The notes beneath the pieces are model-generated. The model had not been told where the DNA came from, ran no database searches, and saw only the letters and a program-made list of their open reading frames with translations. This document shows positions 1 through 11,448 of a stretch of DNA of 64,000 nucleotides, piece after piece (the stretch's first letter is position 1; the number at the start of each line of letters is the position of its first letter). A program made the translations under genes and the position numbers. The stretch is taken from NCBI GenBank assembly GCA_947359465.1, contig OX375877.1, forward strand, positions 30,841,821 through 30,905,820, read 5' to 3'. The DNA is from Metellina segmentata (lineage: Eukaryota > Arthropoda > Arachnida > Araneae > Tetragnathidae).

Positions 1-1880
1 TTGGGGATTAATTTTGAATAATAAAAATACGGTTTCATTTTGGTCCTGGGATATTTTACTTTAGAGCTCATCCCAAATCGTCCACAATAGTCCTTGCGTT
101 GCTTCCGAGCGACGTAAAATTCAACCATCTTCCCACCTTTAAGAATAGGGTTTAATTTTGGTTATCTTCTACCATCTTCCCACCTTTAAGAACAAGGTTT
201 AATTTTGGTTACCTTGGGGATTAATTTTAAATAATAAGAATAGGGTTTAATTTTGGTTATCTTCTACCATCTTCCCACCTTTAATAATCCGGATTAATTT
301 TGGTTACCTTGGGGATTAATTTTAAATGATAAGAATAGGGTTTAATTTTGGTTATCTTCTACCATCTTCCCACCTTTAAGAACAAGGTTTAATTTTGGTT
401 ACCTTGGGGATTAATTTTAAATAATAAGAATAGGGTTTAATTTTGGTTATCTTCTACCATCTTCCCACCTTTAAGAACAAGGTTTAATTTTGGTTACCTT
501 GGGGATTAATTTTGAATAATAAAAATACGGTTTAATTTTGGTCCTGGGATATTTTACTTTAGAGCTCATCCCAAATCGTCCACAATAGTCCTTGCGTTGC
601 TTCCGAGCGACGTAAAATTCAACCATCTTCCCACCTTTAAGAATAGGGTTTAATTTTGGTTATCTTCTACCATCTTCCCACCTTTAAGAACAAGGTTTAA
701 TTTTGGTTACCTTGGGGATTAATTTTGAATAATAAAAATACGGTTTCATTTTGGTCCTGGGATATTTTACTTTAGAGCTCATCCCAAATCGTCCACAATA
801 GTCCTTGCGTTGCTTCCGAGCGACGTAAAATTCAACCATCTTCCCACCTTTAAGAATAAGGTTTAATTTTGGTTATCTTCTACCATCTTCCCACCTTTAA
901 GAACAAGGTTTAATTTTGGTTACCTTGGGGATTAATTTTAAATAATAAGAATAGGGTTTAATTTTGGTTATCTTCTACCATCTTCCCACCTTTAATAATC
1001 GGGATTAATTTTGGTTACCTTGGGGATTAATTTTAAATGATAAGAATAGGGTTTAATTTTGGTTATCTTCTACCATCTTCCCACCTTTAAGAACAAGGTT
1101 TAATTTTGGTTACCTTGGGGATTAATTTTAAATAATAAGAATAGGGTTTAATTTTGGTTATCTTCTACCATCTTCCCACCTTTAAGAACAAGGTTTAATT
1201 TTGGTTACCTTGGGGATTAATTTTGAATAATAAAAATACGGTTTAATTTTGGTCCTGGGATATTTTACTTTAGAGCTCATCCCAAATCGTCCACAATAGT
1301 CCTTGCGTTGCTTCCGAGCGACGTAAAATTCAACCATCTTCCCACCTTTAAGAATAGGGTTTAATTTTGGTTATCTTCTACCATCTTCCCACCTTTAAAA
1401 ACAAGGTTTAATTTTGGTTACCTTGGGGATTAATTTTAAATAATAAGAATAGGGTTTAATTTTGGTTATCTACTACCATCTTCCCACCTTTAATAATCGG
1501 GATTAATTTTGGTTACCTTGGGGATACATTTTAAATAATAAGAATAGGGTTTAATTTTGGTTATCTACTACCATCTTCCCACCTTTAATAATCGGGATTA
1601 ATTTTGGTTACCTTGGGGATTAATTTTAAATAATAAGAATAGGGTTTAATTTTGGTCCTGGGATATTTTACTTTAGAGTAGATCCCAAATCGTCCCTCTG
1701 CGTTGCTTCAGTGCGAGGTAAAATTCAACCATCTTCCCACCTTTAAGAATAGGGTTTAATTTTGGTCCTGGGATATTTTACTTTAGAGTAGATCCCAAAT
1801 CGTCCCTCTGCGTTGCTTCAGTGCGAGGTAAAATTCAACCATCTTCCCACCTTTAAGAATAGGGTTTAATTTTGGTTACC
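1..1880. repeat. Higher-order satellite array, 711-bp period
   Basis: Two monomer types alternate. Type A is 213 bp (starts at 1, 499, 712, 1210) and type B is 95 bp (starts at 214, 309, 404, 925 onward, 1423, 1518). The order is A-B-B-B-A, giving a 711-bp higher-order unit: 1-711 and 712-1422 differ at only a few positions. After 1613 the array degrades into two 110-bp A-like units (1654, 1764) and ends near 1880 in unrelated sequence. A and B share the segments around 'accatcttcccacctttaa' and 'ggtttaattttggtta', so B looks like a shortened A. B comes in two flavours ('aagaacaagg' and 'aataatcggg'). No coding potential seen. The array continues past the left window edge. Confidence 0.95.
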
Positions 1881-2556
1881 TAAGCACCCAAACGTTTGTA
1901 CAAGAAATCTTTAGACACGATATAGAATGCCATTTCATCACTGATAAGATTCACAGCAAACGCCATCGCAACAACTCACGTACACTTGCTATTAACACCA
2001 CGCCTTTGTTCTCAACTCTTATATATCCACGCAAACTCAAAACTACCCACTTAAAATTATCCCAGCTTTCCAAGATTCCCCATTCACAAAGCCAGCCCCG
2101 GATATCCCCTTCGTTCATTTTTATCTTCGATCCAGAAACTTACCCTCCCCTGCCGGATTGATGAGTGCCGGACAACGGTCGTTTGACCTCAGGGGTGTCT
2201 GGTGGGCGATTTCCCCTTTCAAAGCTTCCCCTTCCAATCAAGGGAGCTTCCCCTTTCTCCGGAGCATTTTCATTACGGGGCCCAAAAGAGATAGCGGACG
2301 GAGCTATTGTTGCAAACTTCCCCCTTAAGTCACTCTAGAAGAAAGGGTTCAGGACTGAAAGGAGGCTCCGGGGAAGATTCGATTACCTCGCAGAAAGGGT
2401 GGGAGTTAGCTGGTAAATCTGTGCAATAAAATATGAAGAATTTAGTCTTATGTGTACCGAATTAAAAAAAAAACCATTCACATGTGCATGGCTTTACTGT
2501 GCTGCATATATTTGCTACATGTGTGGGGTGTAATTAGAAGAAAAATTGATTAATCC
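1881..2556. other. Unique spacer, partly GC-richer
   Basis: No repeat or reading frame recognised. Sequence from about 2080 to 2400 is clearly richer in G+C than its surroundings and contains short CCCCTTTC-type runs. It could be unique intronic or regulatory DNA, but nothing specific supports that. Confidence 0.4.
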
Positions 2557-2690
2557 TGGTAATGGTAATTTTAGTTAACGTCGTACAAGAGCAACACAAC
2601 GGGCTATTGACGACGATCCGGGATCAGTCCCTTAAGGGAAAGATCCGAGGACAACACCTCGTAATTTTGAACCACTTGATCATATCCTGA
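2557..2690 (-). mobile_element. SINE family 1, 3' part only
   Basis: Matches the 3' half of the family-1 SINE seen complete at 36156-36477: tail 'ggtaatggtaatt' read on +, then 'gttaacgtcgt', 'gcaacacaacgggctattg' and the 'aagggaaagatccgagg' block. The homology ends near 2680 and the tRNA-like head is missing. Sequence just after it (2700-2880) loosely resembles the 200-bp satellite at 43.1-44.1 kb. Confidence 0.85.
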
Positions 2691-2970
2691 TCTCGTCATC
2701 AGAAAAAAATTGCTAATGTCTTTACGAGATTAAGATCTAGTCATTTTCTTCTAATAACGAAATATGACTAGATCATATATCGTCTATCGTCTAGGTTCAT
2801 CTATCAAGATCTAGTCGGTTTTTCTAATGTGATACCACGTCAAGACGACCACCAACAGAGTTAAGGGTATGCAACTCAGTATCTTAGATACTTCTGAGTT
2901 AAGTAAATATTATCTTATTTCGATATTATGATGTCTATGTGTGCTTTAAATGGACATAGGAGACATACGG

Positions 2971-3222
2971 AGGCCCAATGGGGATCCCAGAGGGGTGTTT
3001 GAAAGACTGATGGATGAATGCATTGATCGGATTCAGTCGCATCTAAAACAATAGAAGGAGAAAGAGTTCATCGATTTGAATTTTTTGGGGGAATTTGGCA
3101 GAAAATTCAACACTAATCTGAAAGAAAAATTTAGATTTATGGGTAAAGGTAACTCGAGATACAGGACACATCAGTTTCTGTCTAGAGGTTTGTGTGCGAT
3201 TGAATTTTGGGGAAAGATGTAA
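2971..3222 (+). pseudogene. Possible coding remnant, unidentified
   Basis: An 84-codon frame interrupted by one in-frame TAG at 3052-3054 and ended by TAA at 3220. The translation has protein-like composition, with charged helices and aromatic residues (FGRKFN, YRTHQFL, IEFWGKM), unlike most random frames here, which are poor in charge and rich in stops. I do not recognise the family and no neighbouring element explains it. It may be chance; support is composition only. Confidence 0.25.
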
Positions 3223-3504
3223 CGTTACCTCAAGGCGGCGGGATATCCCCCTCCTGGTCGTGGAGCCAAGAAATTTGCGGTTCTTCGGTTACGTAACACT
3301 AGTATGGACCATGGTATAAGATGATCTGCTGCCGTTTTAAAATTTAAAAGTTGTGAATTTAACCCTTAATTGTATCAAATACTCTTAATTCTACCTTTTG
3401 TCTTATTTATTTTCATTTTCTCTACTGTGCGCAATCACGCTTCCCTTAACTTCCCTCTTTTTGTATAATTTTTTTTATTTTCTATAAAATTATTTTATTA
3501 ATTA
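3223..3504. other. AT-rich spacer
   Basis: No gene, tandem repeat or element terminus recognised; pyrimidine-rich and increasingly AT-rich towards the Helitron-like end at 3505. Confidence 0.4.
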
Positions 3505-3992
3505 CTAGGATAAAAAGCTTGTCATGTGACGGGTGCGTAACTAAATTTATTTATTTGGGTCAAACTTCATTTATATATTTTTAAACCCTGACGGTGAGTG
3601 ATCGCTCTCTCTCTCTCTCAACTTTTGTTGATCACTGGCTATCTATAAACCTTTCCCCTCCACTATCTGTCAACTTGCCATGGTTTCGAATGACATGCTG
3701 CCAACATGACTATAAAACTTCCTAATATACGACATTTTTTTAATAAAATTTAACAGAGTTTAGAATTAGATTTCCTTGAAAAACTTGAGTAACGTACTCC
3801 AATGATACTCCAGTGACTCCACTATGAAATAATAATCAAAAGATAATTTTTAATGTTTCCTATCACATTTCGCTCGTGACCATCACACAACAACAATAAA
3901 AAAATTAGAAACTCCGCCTACTCGTGACGTCACACAACCAATCAAAACTTTAGTAGCCACGGAAACACAGCAGCTCTTAGCATTTTATAATG
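3505..3992 (-). mobile_element. Helitron-like non-autonomous element, copy 1
   Basis: Related over most of its length to 44901-45440. Read on the minus strand, the 3' end has the hairpin-forming block ACCCGTC...GAC followed about 15 nt later by CTAG then T, the Helitron CTRR^T ending. The 5' side reads through an AT-rich 'tataaaatgctaagagct' start. Near that end lie ATTGG (CCAAT box), GTGACGTCAC (CRE-like palindrome) and GGCGGAG motifs, present several times in copy 2. No Rep/helicase coding is present, so it would be non-autonomous. Assignment rests on terminal structure only. Confidence 0.5.
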
Positions 3993-4109
3993 TCGGAGTA
4001 AGATGGAGATTAACAGTTAGGTACTCAATTATCGATACGTCCGTTCCGTTTCGTAATTTAGAAGAATGTTGCCGAAAGTAAGCGGTATTAGACCAGAAAT
4101 ATCAAGTGC

Positions 4110-4580
4110 ACCTTTGCATGTTGCTCCTGGTCTATTGAACGCCGACTCCTACATGAACATTTTCTACAATCAGGTTCTACCTACGCTCCGGTAATTTTAT
4201 GGAATGGACGAATGTTACTTCCAGGACGACAACGCTGCATGTCATGTTGCAGCCTCTGTTATCAGTGGTATCTAGATATGGATGTAAAACGTCTTCCCTG
4301 GCCTGCTCAGAGTCCCGACCTAAACCCTATAGAACATTCGTGGGACGAGTTAGAGAGAGGTTTACGGACCCAGAAATCAAGCCCGAAATCTACAACTGAG
4401 CTGGCTACATTCTTGGAGCAGGAATGGACACAAATACCCATAGCTGTGTATTAAAACCTTGTTGAAAGTATGCCCAGAAGGGTTGTTAGTGTAATTTCAG
4501 CACGTGGGACCATCCGTAAATTAAAGCATATATTATTTCACTTATACCATCACATCTTGCTGTCCGGTCCATAATTGTAT
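4110..4580 (+). pseudogene. Tc1 transposase remnant, 5'-truncated
   Basis: Encodes the C-terminal part of a Tc1-type (DD34E) transposase: DNAACHVAAS-like catalytic block near 4225, then WPAQSPDLNPIEH with the final catalytic Glu, and DELER (about 4300-4350). Frameshifts split it: the second block is open in the frame starting at 4212. The right end (to about 4580) resembles the inverted repeat of the related elements at 23433, 37632 and 48445 (GTCCATTATTGTAGGG), here decayed. The left end starts inside the ORF without an inverted repeat, so this copy is broken at both levels and cannot move by itself. Confidence 0.85.
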
Positions 4581-4770
4581 AAAATGACTATGATAAGATT
4601 GTTTTAATCTCACGGTAATATCTAGTGTACAGCTTGACCAGATATGCTAAATTATTTCAACCAATATATACGTTTACTTAATATTAATGTGTGTTGTTGT
4701 AAAAATGGACTATGGACGTGGAAGTTTACATCAATGCTCATCACTGATAGATATTTTAAATACGTTTCAA

Positions 4771-5085
4771 TGGGGTCTGGATCATGCCCGAGGAAAAAGA
4801 CCTGACACCTAATTTTGAATCACGGTCAGATGACGAAAAGGGTGGAAGTTATCCAAGTACAACGCCTTGTAGTTTTGAACAACAGTCAGTTGACGAGGTC
4901 AAAACCTGAGCCGGCACCCCACTTTCTAAGCTTCCACACCATTCCAACGTGAGGACACTTGAAGCTACGTCACATTTAACGTGCACCAGCTGCCAAATGC
5001 GTGATATCCTTTGACTGGACTAAGTTTTCGAACTCGCAACCCTCCGGTTGCTAATCCGTTCCCCTGCCAACTGGGCTAAAATAAG
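4771..5085 (-). mobile_element. SINE family 1, head type II, diverged
   Basis: The body blocks 'gtcagatgacga', 'acctgagc', 'aagcttccacacca' and 'aacgtgaggaca' match family 1. The head differs from the type I head. Read on -, it is AGCCCAGTTGGCAGGGGAACGG, with a tRNA A-box-like AGCCCAGTTGG and a B-box-like 'gcgagttcgaaaa'. An internal duplication repeats the 'attttgaatcacggtcag' block. No target duplication could be delimited. Confidence 0.75.
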
Positions 5086-5757
5086 TTGGACAAGAAGAGG
5101 AGGGAATAGTTACTAGAGTATGCAACTCAACCCGGTCGTTTCGATACTTGACAACACCAGTTTTCAGACGGCTCCGTATGTCTGGGTTTACATCCCTAAG
5201 TTTTCGAACAAATGCCGTTCAGTAACCTGTTAATTGTTAAGAATCAGAATTGGCCTTGTTGGCGAAAACAACTCTGGCTCAACAACTCACAATTATCCTA
5301 TATTTGTCGTGAATCATTTCCAAAATTCTCGCCGCGAAACCATTACTAATTTAAGCCCCGCGCCTCCTTCAAATAGATCCTTCCTCCAACCAAACATTTT
5401 AGTGATTTAAAAGGTCGCTTCAAAAATTGGCACGGAAGCGATATGATATAATCAACAGCCGAACCTCCTGCCCCCTCCTTCAGGGGGGACTGAGAACAAC
5501 AACCTTTAAGTACACTTTGTCTTAAAATAAACTCGGAGGGTCGATTTTTCCCGACATCTCGTCATGCTGACATAACAGGCATGGCTTCGGAAGAGAAGAG
5601 TTTGCTTGCTCGATATGTGGTTAAAATATTTGAAGGCTGCTATCGCTATTGACTTATTTTTAGCTACTGCCAATCATTACTCAGATGCTTGAGGACAACA
5701 ACACTTTGCAAAGTTCAGCATGTGGCATCGCACCTTTTAGAATTTACTTTACACTCA
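5086..5757. other. Spacer without recognised features
   Basis: Mixed composition, no convincing reading frame, inverted repeat or tandem repeat. 5100-5215 contains short matches to sequence near 2860 ('tatgcaactca'). Confidence 0.4.
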
Positions 5758-6025
5758 TGTGTGTAAAGTAAATTCTTGTATGCAAAGTATGTTCTTGTGT
5801 GCAAAGTGAGTTCTTGTGTGCAAAGAAAGTTCTTGTGTGCAAAGTGAGTTCTTGCGGGCAAAGAAAGTTCTTGCAGGCAAAGAAAGTTCTTGCGTGCAAA
5901 CAAAGTTCTTGTGTATAAAGTGAGTTCTTGTGTATAAAGTGAGTTCTTGTGTGCAAAGTAAGTTCTTGTGTACAAAGTAAGTTCTTGCGTACAAAGTAAA
6001 TTCTCGTGTACAAAGTAAGTTTTGA
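5758..6025. repeat. 19-bp minisatellite
   Basis: About 14 copies of a unit like 'ttcttgtgtgcaaagtgag'. Because 19 is not a multiple of three and the antisense unit has no stop in any phase, all three minus-strand frames stay open over the array (to about 6105). These frames are repeat artefacts, not genes. Variants in the middle carry 'gcgggc' or 'gcaggc' in place of 'gtgtgc'. Confidence 0.9.
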
Positions 6026-6439
6026 AACGCTTTTGTGCAAAAGTAGGCGAAATCTAGATGAAAGTTTTGGCAAGAAGTTCTATCACGATATAATTGTATT
6101 CCCATCTACACTCTTATGTTAGAATGCAGCAACAGTTGGTGCAAGTCGCTTGATAAAATTACTGCTGTTTAGCTTTTATTTTATTTGACGTTTATTTACG
6201 AAAGGATATACTCTTTGTTCACTAATAATTGTCAAACAAGAAAACAGTTCACGATATGCACTTGCAAGTGCAACCCCTTGAAATAACTGTGGAAAGTCAT
6301 TTTTAAATAATATCAATGGGTAGGTTTATAAACAAATAAGTAGGTAAACATATAATTAATAAAACTAGGAGTGTGTTAAAAATGTATATTTAAAAAAAGT
6401 ACAAGGTCGGAAGTTGAATTAACGTCGTACTGTTAATTT

Positions 6440-6725
6440 CTGGTAACTTTTTTTATTAACGTCGTGCAAGAGCAGCATAACGGACTATTGACGACGGACC
6501 GGGATCAAAACCCGAAGGGAAAGGAAGACATCACCACGTAATTTTGAACCACGGTCAGATGACGAGGTCATAATGTCAAGCTTCCATCCTACTCCAACAT
6601 GAGAACATTTGACGGTACAACAGTTTTAACGTATACAAGCTCCCACGTACAGGACTGACTGACCTTGGTTAGATCGAGTTTCAAACACGTAACCCTCCGA
6701 TGATTTTTAATCAGCTACCGAGGTT
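6440..6725 (-). mobile_element. SINE family 1, head type II
   Basis: Body match through 'attaacgtcgt', 'gactattgacgacgg', 'cacggtcagatgacgaggtc' and 'ccaacatgagaaca'. The head end (6650-6720) read on - gives a 'cctcggtagctgatta' A-box-like stretch and 'gtgtttgaaactcg' as a worn B box. It differs from the type I heads at 33.2, 34.5 and 36.4 kb. Confidence 0.75.
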
Positions 6726-8149
6726 CAGCATTAACTTTGACGATTTGATTTTCACTCTTGCCTTTATATCACTCGACATTAAATAGAACGAAAATTTTCT
6801 GCACATTAATTAAACTTTTTTTTTTAATTATTTAATCGTATGGTCCTATTCAGGAACTTTTTGCAAATTAATGAAAGATTAAATTTAATTATCTAAAAAC
6901 CTTTACGTATGTTTTGTTTGGTTCATTAACAATATAAATTATGTACATAAACCAAGAAAAGTTGGACCAAGTGACATGACATTGATGAATCTTATTAATG
7001 TAGAATTAAAGAGATCCTTATGTGAAACTTACTCTCTACTTTCCATCGCACAACAATCGAGTTCTTAAAGAATAATAGAAGACATTGCTCTAATCACAAC
7101 TCGCAACGGACATTAATCCAAGTCGTAATTAATCTCGCTTTGTTGTTTACTGTAAACTTTAGACTAAAAATACACGAAGAAATAAACAATGTGTACACAC
7201 AGGTCCCAACTTCCCCATGATTGATTCTCCTGTCCTTTGCCTAGGAAATATATCTTCCAAGGAAGCCAAAACCTATCCTGGACACACTTGCATACATATC
7301 CGACCGGCAATTGCGACATTTATCTTAGCGGACTCATCCCACAAATTACTACCCAATGAAAGATGCCATGTATGGATTCATTTCTCAATGTATGACTTGT
7401 TTCTTTTTTCCTTCGCTTTTTCTTCCTGCTTCCATGCTGCTGCCCAATCTGATGTTTTTACGGTGAAGAGCCAACGACCACTCACTTGGATGAAGAAAAC
7501 CGTGGCGAAAGAAAAAGTAATCCAAGAAAGAAGACGCAGAAAAAAGAGGACAAATATCATTTATTAGTCGTCCCCGTGACTTGTTATGGCATGTATAGTA
7601 ATTAAGCATGAGTAATGTTGATCAGCAGGGTTTTGGCTTAGTGTGGCAGATAGAAAGAAGAGTATGAAAATGAATTTTTGCGAGAACGCATTGCTGAGAT
7701 TGTTTTTCCTGGCGCCAGAGGACAAGTATGTTTTCGTAATGAAAGAATGGGACTTGGGGGGAAGTTTTTTTTTTCATTTAAGGTGGACGAATCAGATGTG
7801 TTATGGGAAAATTTAGCAGACAATGAAACGGTAAGAGTTTGGATTTTTATGGCACAAAGGTCAAAGTGAAGGTTTGGAATACGCTTGGGTAAGTGTTTAT
7901 AGTTAATGTTGAAAATTTTGGTAGATATTACTGTTGGTAGATCCGTTATCTATATTTATAAATAAAAGTTCATGGTAGCACATCCGAAGAAAACCAGGAG
8001 ATTAGAAAATATATGGTTGTTGCCTTTTCTTGTTATGAAGTTCACACTAGTTTTGTAGAAAGGAAAGACAAATTATAATATATAAATTATCCATTTGAAT
8101 TTATTTGATTCAAATTTCGAAATAATGTAATACAAACTGCTTCTTGAAA
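6726..8149. other. AT-rich spacer
   Basis: Short open frames exist (for example 7217-7567 on +), but they show no recognisable domain, lie in low-complexity T/A-rich sequence and overlap open frames on the other strand. Nothing here is supported as a gene or element. Confidence 0.4.
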
Positions 8150-8157
8150 ATTCCTTC

Positions 8158-8963
8158 GGTACAGCTACACTACGTTTATGAGTGATGGCAACGGCTTGGC
8201 GATTTTTTTTTGGCGCACTTCTAGTAGCGAGTTACGATAAATTAAGGCAACCTATCTTTCGTTGCTGTTGTTGTGGTTTTCACAGCAACATCGGCAAACG
8301 GAAACTTTCAATTTTCATTTTGAATATTCTAGAAAGTTCTTCCAAAATCCGTTAAAATCGTTTGATTTCATTGATTCGTTTGAAATTTTTTTCTTTCCTC
8401 CCATTGGTTATTTGTTTTTAAAATATCCTTTTATCATTGGTCCTTCTAAATAGTTTTCTGTGGTACCATTGGTCCATTTATTTGTATTTTGACAGTTGTG
8501 GAATTTTTATTTTGTTATAATAGTTTTCACGACAGGATTAAGAGTTTTGTTTTTTTGACCATTTTCGTTTTCATTATTTTTTTACGAGAGAATTCTGACG
8601 TTATCAGGTATTATTTCTTGCTTTTTTTCTTTTGTAAATCTTTTTCTTTTTCAACATGCTCACTGTATTTAGTGTAGTTGATAAGTTTCAGGGTATTCTT
8701 AACATTCGTAGCTTAGTTTCTCTGCTGGTTCACAAATGTGTTTTGATATGTGATTAAGCTTACTACTTTTTGTGAAAGTTTTTTTAAAATATACTTTTTA
8801 AAACGTTCCGAAATGTGCTTAAAAAGTGTGTTGTAAAAAGAAAAAAAAATTGTGACAGGAAAAGAGTTAAGAAATAATTATTTCCTTGGCGACTTTAGAA
8901 GTGCGCCAAAAAAAAATCGCCAAGCCGTTGCCATCAGTCATAAACGTAGAGTGTAGCTGTACC
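8158..8963. mobile_element. TIR DNA transposon, non-autonomous, 8-bp TSD
   Basis: 806-bp element. The left end GGTACAGCTACACTACG is repeated inverted at the right end. The match runs about 67 bp with one 2-bp indel and one mismatch, and includes 'ggcaacggcttggcgat', a T9 run and 'ggcgcacttcta'. It is flanked by an 8-bp target duplication ATTCCTTC (8150-8157) / ATTCCTTT (8964-8971). The interior is T-rich with only small, unconvincing frames. The 8-bp duplication and GG start would fit Merlin- or hAT-related elements, but the terminus is not a typical hAT CAG. The superfamily is left open. Confidence 0.85.
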
Positions 8964-9179
8964 ATTCCTTTAAATTTGAAGGACAGTTTTAAAGGAAAAG
9001 GGGAGCCTTAATTATTATGTATTAATTGACGCAATCTATGTGAATGTACAGGGTTGTCAAAAATTTACGTAGTTTTTCTCCAGAAACATAAGTTTTTTGT
9101 GATGCAAAAGCACATTTTGAGTTCTAGATATTTTTTCGTACCATTACTTCTTCCAAAAACAGTAGAAATTTATTCTGCG

Positions 9180-10505
9180 AGTTCCAAATACCCGATAGCT
9201 TAAGTGAAGCCAATCTATTATAATCAGTATTTGTTAATAACTTACTACATTCATACCCTCTAATACATTTTTCGGACCAATATAATAATATCTCACTTCA
9301 CCGTCCATCATTACTTCTGAAAATCAGCACCATTACATCTGCTCACTTACGAAGCATTTCAAAAGATTCTGTAGGTTTGAAGGAATCCTCAACCCCACAT
9401 CCAAGGCAAACCAGTAACCTAATTCAGTTAACTTTTATGTTAAGTGATGCCTATATATTATTATCAGTACTTGTTAATAGTTTACCAAATTCATTCCCTA
9501 TAATACATTTTATGGACCGATATAATAATGTCTCAGTTCACCGTCCACTCCTGAAAATCAGCACCATTACATCTGCTCACTTACGAAGCATTGACCCAGA
9601 TTTTGTAGGTTTGAAGGAATCCTCAACCCCACATCCAAGGCAAACCAGTATCCCAATTCAGTTAACTTTTCTGTTGAGTAACGTCTATATCTAATTATCA
9701 GTATTTGGTAATAATTTACCAAATTCATTCCCTCTAATACATTTTTTGCACATATTTAATAATGCCTCACTTCACCATCCAGTTCTGAAAATCAGCACCA
9801 TTACATCTGCTCACTTACGAAGCATTGACCCAGATTTTGTAGGTTTGAAGGAATCCTCAACCCCACATCCAAGGCAAACCAGTAACCCAATTCAGTTAAC
9901 TTTTATGTTAAGTGATGCATATCTATTAGTATCCGTATTTAATAATAATTTACCAAATTCATAACCTCTAATACATTTTTCGGACCGATATAATAATGAC
10001 TCACTTCACCATCCACTTCTGAAAATCAGCACCATTACAACTGCTCACTTACGAGGCATTGACCCATATTCCGTTAGTATGAAGGCATACACTTCTTGCC
10101 AAACCAGTATTCTAATAAACCAACTTTTATGTTAAGTGATGCCTGTCTATTATTTTCCGTATTTTTAGTAATTTACCAAATCCATAACCTCTAATACATT
10201 TTTCGGACCGATATAATAATGACTCACTTCACCATCCACTTCTGAAAATCAGCACCATTACAACTGCTCACTTACGAAGCATTGACCCAGATTCCGTTAG
10301 TATGAAGGCATACACTTCCTGCCAAACCCAGTATTCTAATAAACCAACTTTTATGTTAAGTGATGCCTGTCTATTATTTTCCGTATTTTTAATAATTTAC
10401 CAAATCCATAACCTCTAATACATTTTTCGGACCGATACAATAATGCCTCACTTCACCATCCACTTCTGAAAATCAGCACCATTACAACTGCTCACTTACG
10501 AAGCA
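9180..10505. repeat. ~234-bp satellite, six monomers
   Basis: The landmark 'gaaaatcagcaccattac' recurs at 9319, 9553, 9787, 10021, 10254 and 10468, giving spacings of 234, 234, 234, 233 and 214. Each monomer carries 'ctgctcacttacga' and 'ctctaatacatttttcgga'. The last two full units share a changed middle ('cattccgttagtatgaaggca'), so two sub-types exist. Open frames at 9377-9694 and 9746-9964 are products of the repeat. Confidence 0.95.
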
Positions 10506-11448
10506 ACTCCCCGTCCTTAAATCACCGAAACTGCCTCGTCTACCATGCAGCGCAACGCAGTATCCAAACACAATCAGCTCTCTGCATAGGCCCCCCATCT
10601 CCGGCAGGGCAGAAAGGCGAGTCATTTCTGATTCAGAAGTCACATTCACCAGGCACGCTCCAAGTACCTGGGAGAATAAACCAGTCCAGGTCCAGGAGGT
10701 TACCGAAAACGCATAAACCAACCTCTTCGGGAGGCCATTTTGTACCTCGTTACGTCGATTGCTGAAATACGTGTAAAAGTGTTCCCCCCCCCTTCTACTA
10801 AGAATTAAATTTTCCACGCGCCCGCACGAGGAGACTCAAAATTACGAAGTTGGTCCTGTTCCCCGGTGTCCTATCCTACGGGTTAAATTACGCATCGGAA
10901 CGGCAGCGTCTAAACCCCGCATAATGTCCGCACGATAGGAACGAGTATAAACTCTGCGAATAATTACGGAAGTGTTCCCTCTCTTAAAGTTAATTTTACA
11001 TTAGCGACGGAGAGAGGGAGAGAGAGAGAACGGGGTGGGTCGAATACAATTCCAGGGATAGGTCTTAACGAGTTCGGACATGTTGGTGTTGGGAGGATGG
11101 ACGTCCGCGATTTAGGACACGTCTGAGTGGTTAAGAGGACTTAAAGTTCCACCCGGACAATGAATTGATGCTTTTATCCGTCGTCAAATTGGAATGGGAA
11201 TCGTCGCAGTTGTTGTTGTTAAAGGAGGCGTTGTTTGTGGAGGGATTATGCTGGAAGTGATAATGGTTTGGCGGGGATAGGGAATCTCGGGGACTGGTGG
11301 CTCGTTTCTGAGGAGTGCGGGCTCTTATTTTAAAATTATGGGATTAAATATCGTTTAACGAAATTTCTCGCTTCTTATTCCATTTTAGTGCGATGCCCTT
11401 TTGTTCATTTAACTGGAATGTATTATGGCGAATGTGGATATACAAGTA
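10506..11448. other. Unique GC-richer stretch
   Basis: The satellite stops abruptly after 'cacttacgaagca' and sequence of higher G+C follows to about 11340. A 111-codon minus-strand frame (10482-10817) spans the junction and starts in satellite, so it is unlikely to be a real gene. No motif recognised. It could be unique host DNA (for example intron or regulatory) left between repeats. Confidence 0.4.

Noticed and set aside
5715..6105. Three overlapping minus-strand open frames of 86-116 codons
   Set aside because: They are the three phases of the 19-bp minisatellite, whose antisense has no stop; not genes.
7217..7567. 116-codon frame as a host gene
   Set aside because: Low-complexity Lys/Arg-rich end, no domain, overlapped by minus-strand frames, no splice or promoter evidence.
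9050..9085. Mariner-type terminus 'tacagggttgtcaaaaattta'
   Set aside because: No matching inverted end found nearby; a single-ended match of this length is weak.
10482..10817. 111-codon minus-strand frame as a gene
   Set aside because: Its start or end lies in satellite sequence, and no family recognised.
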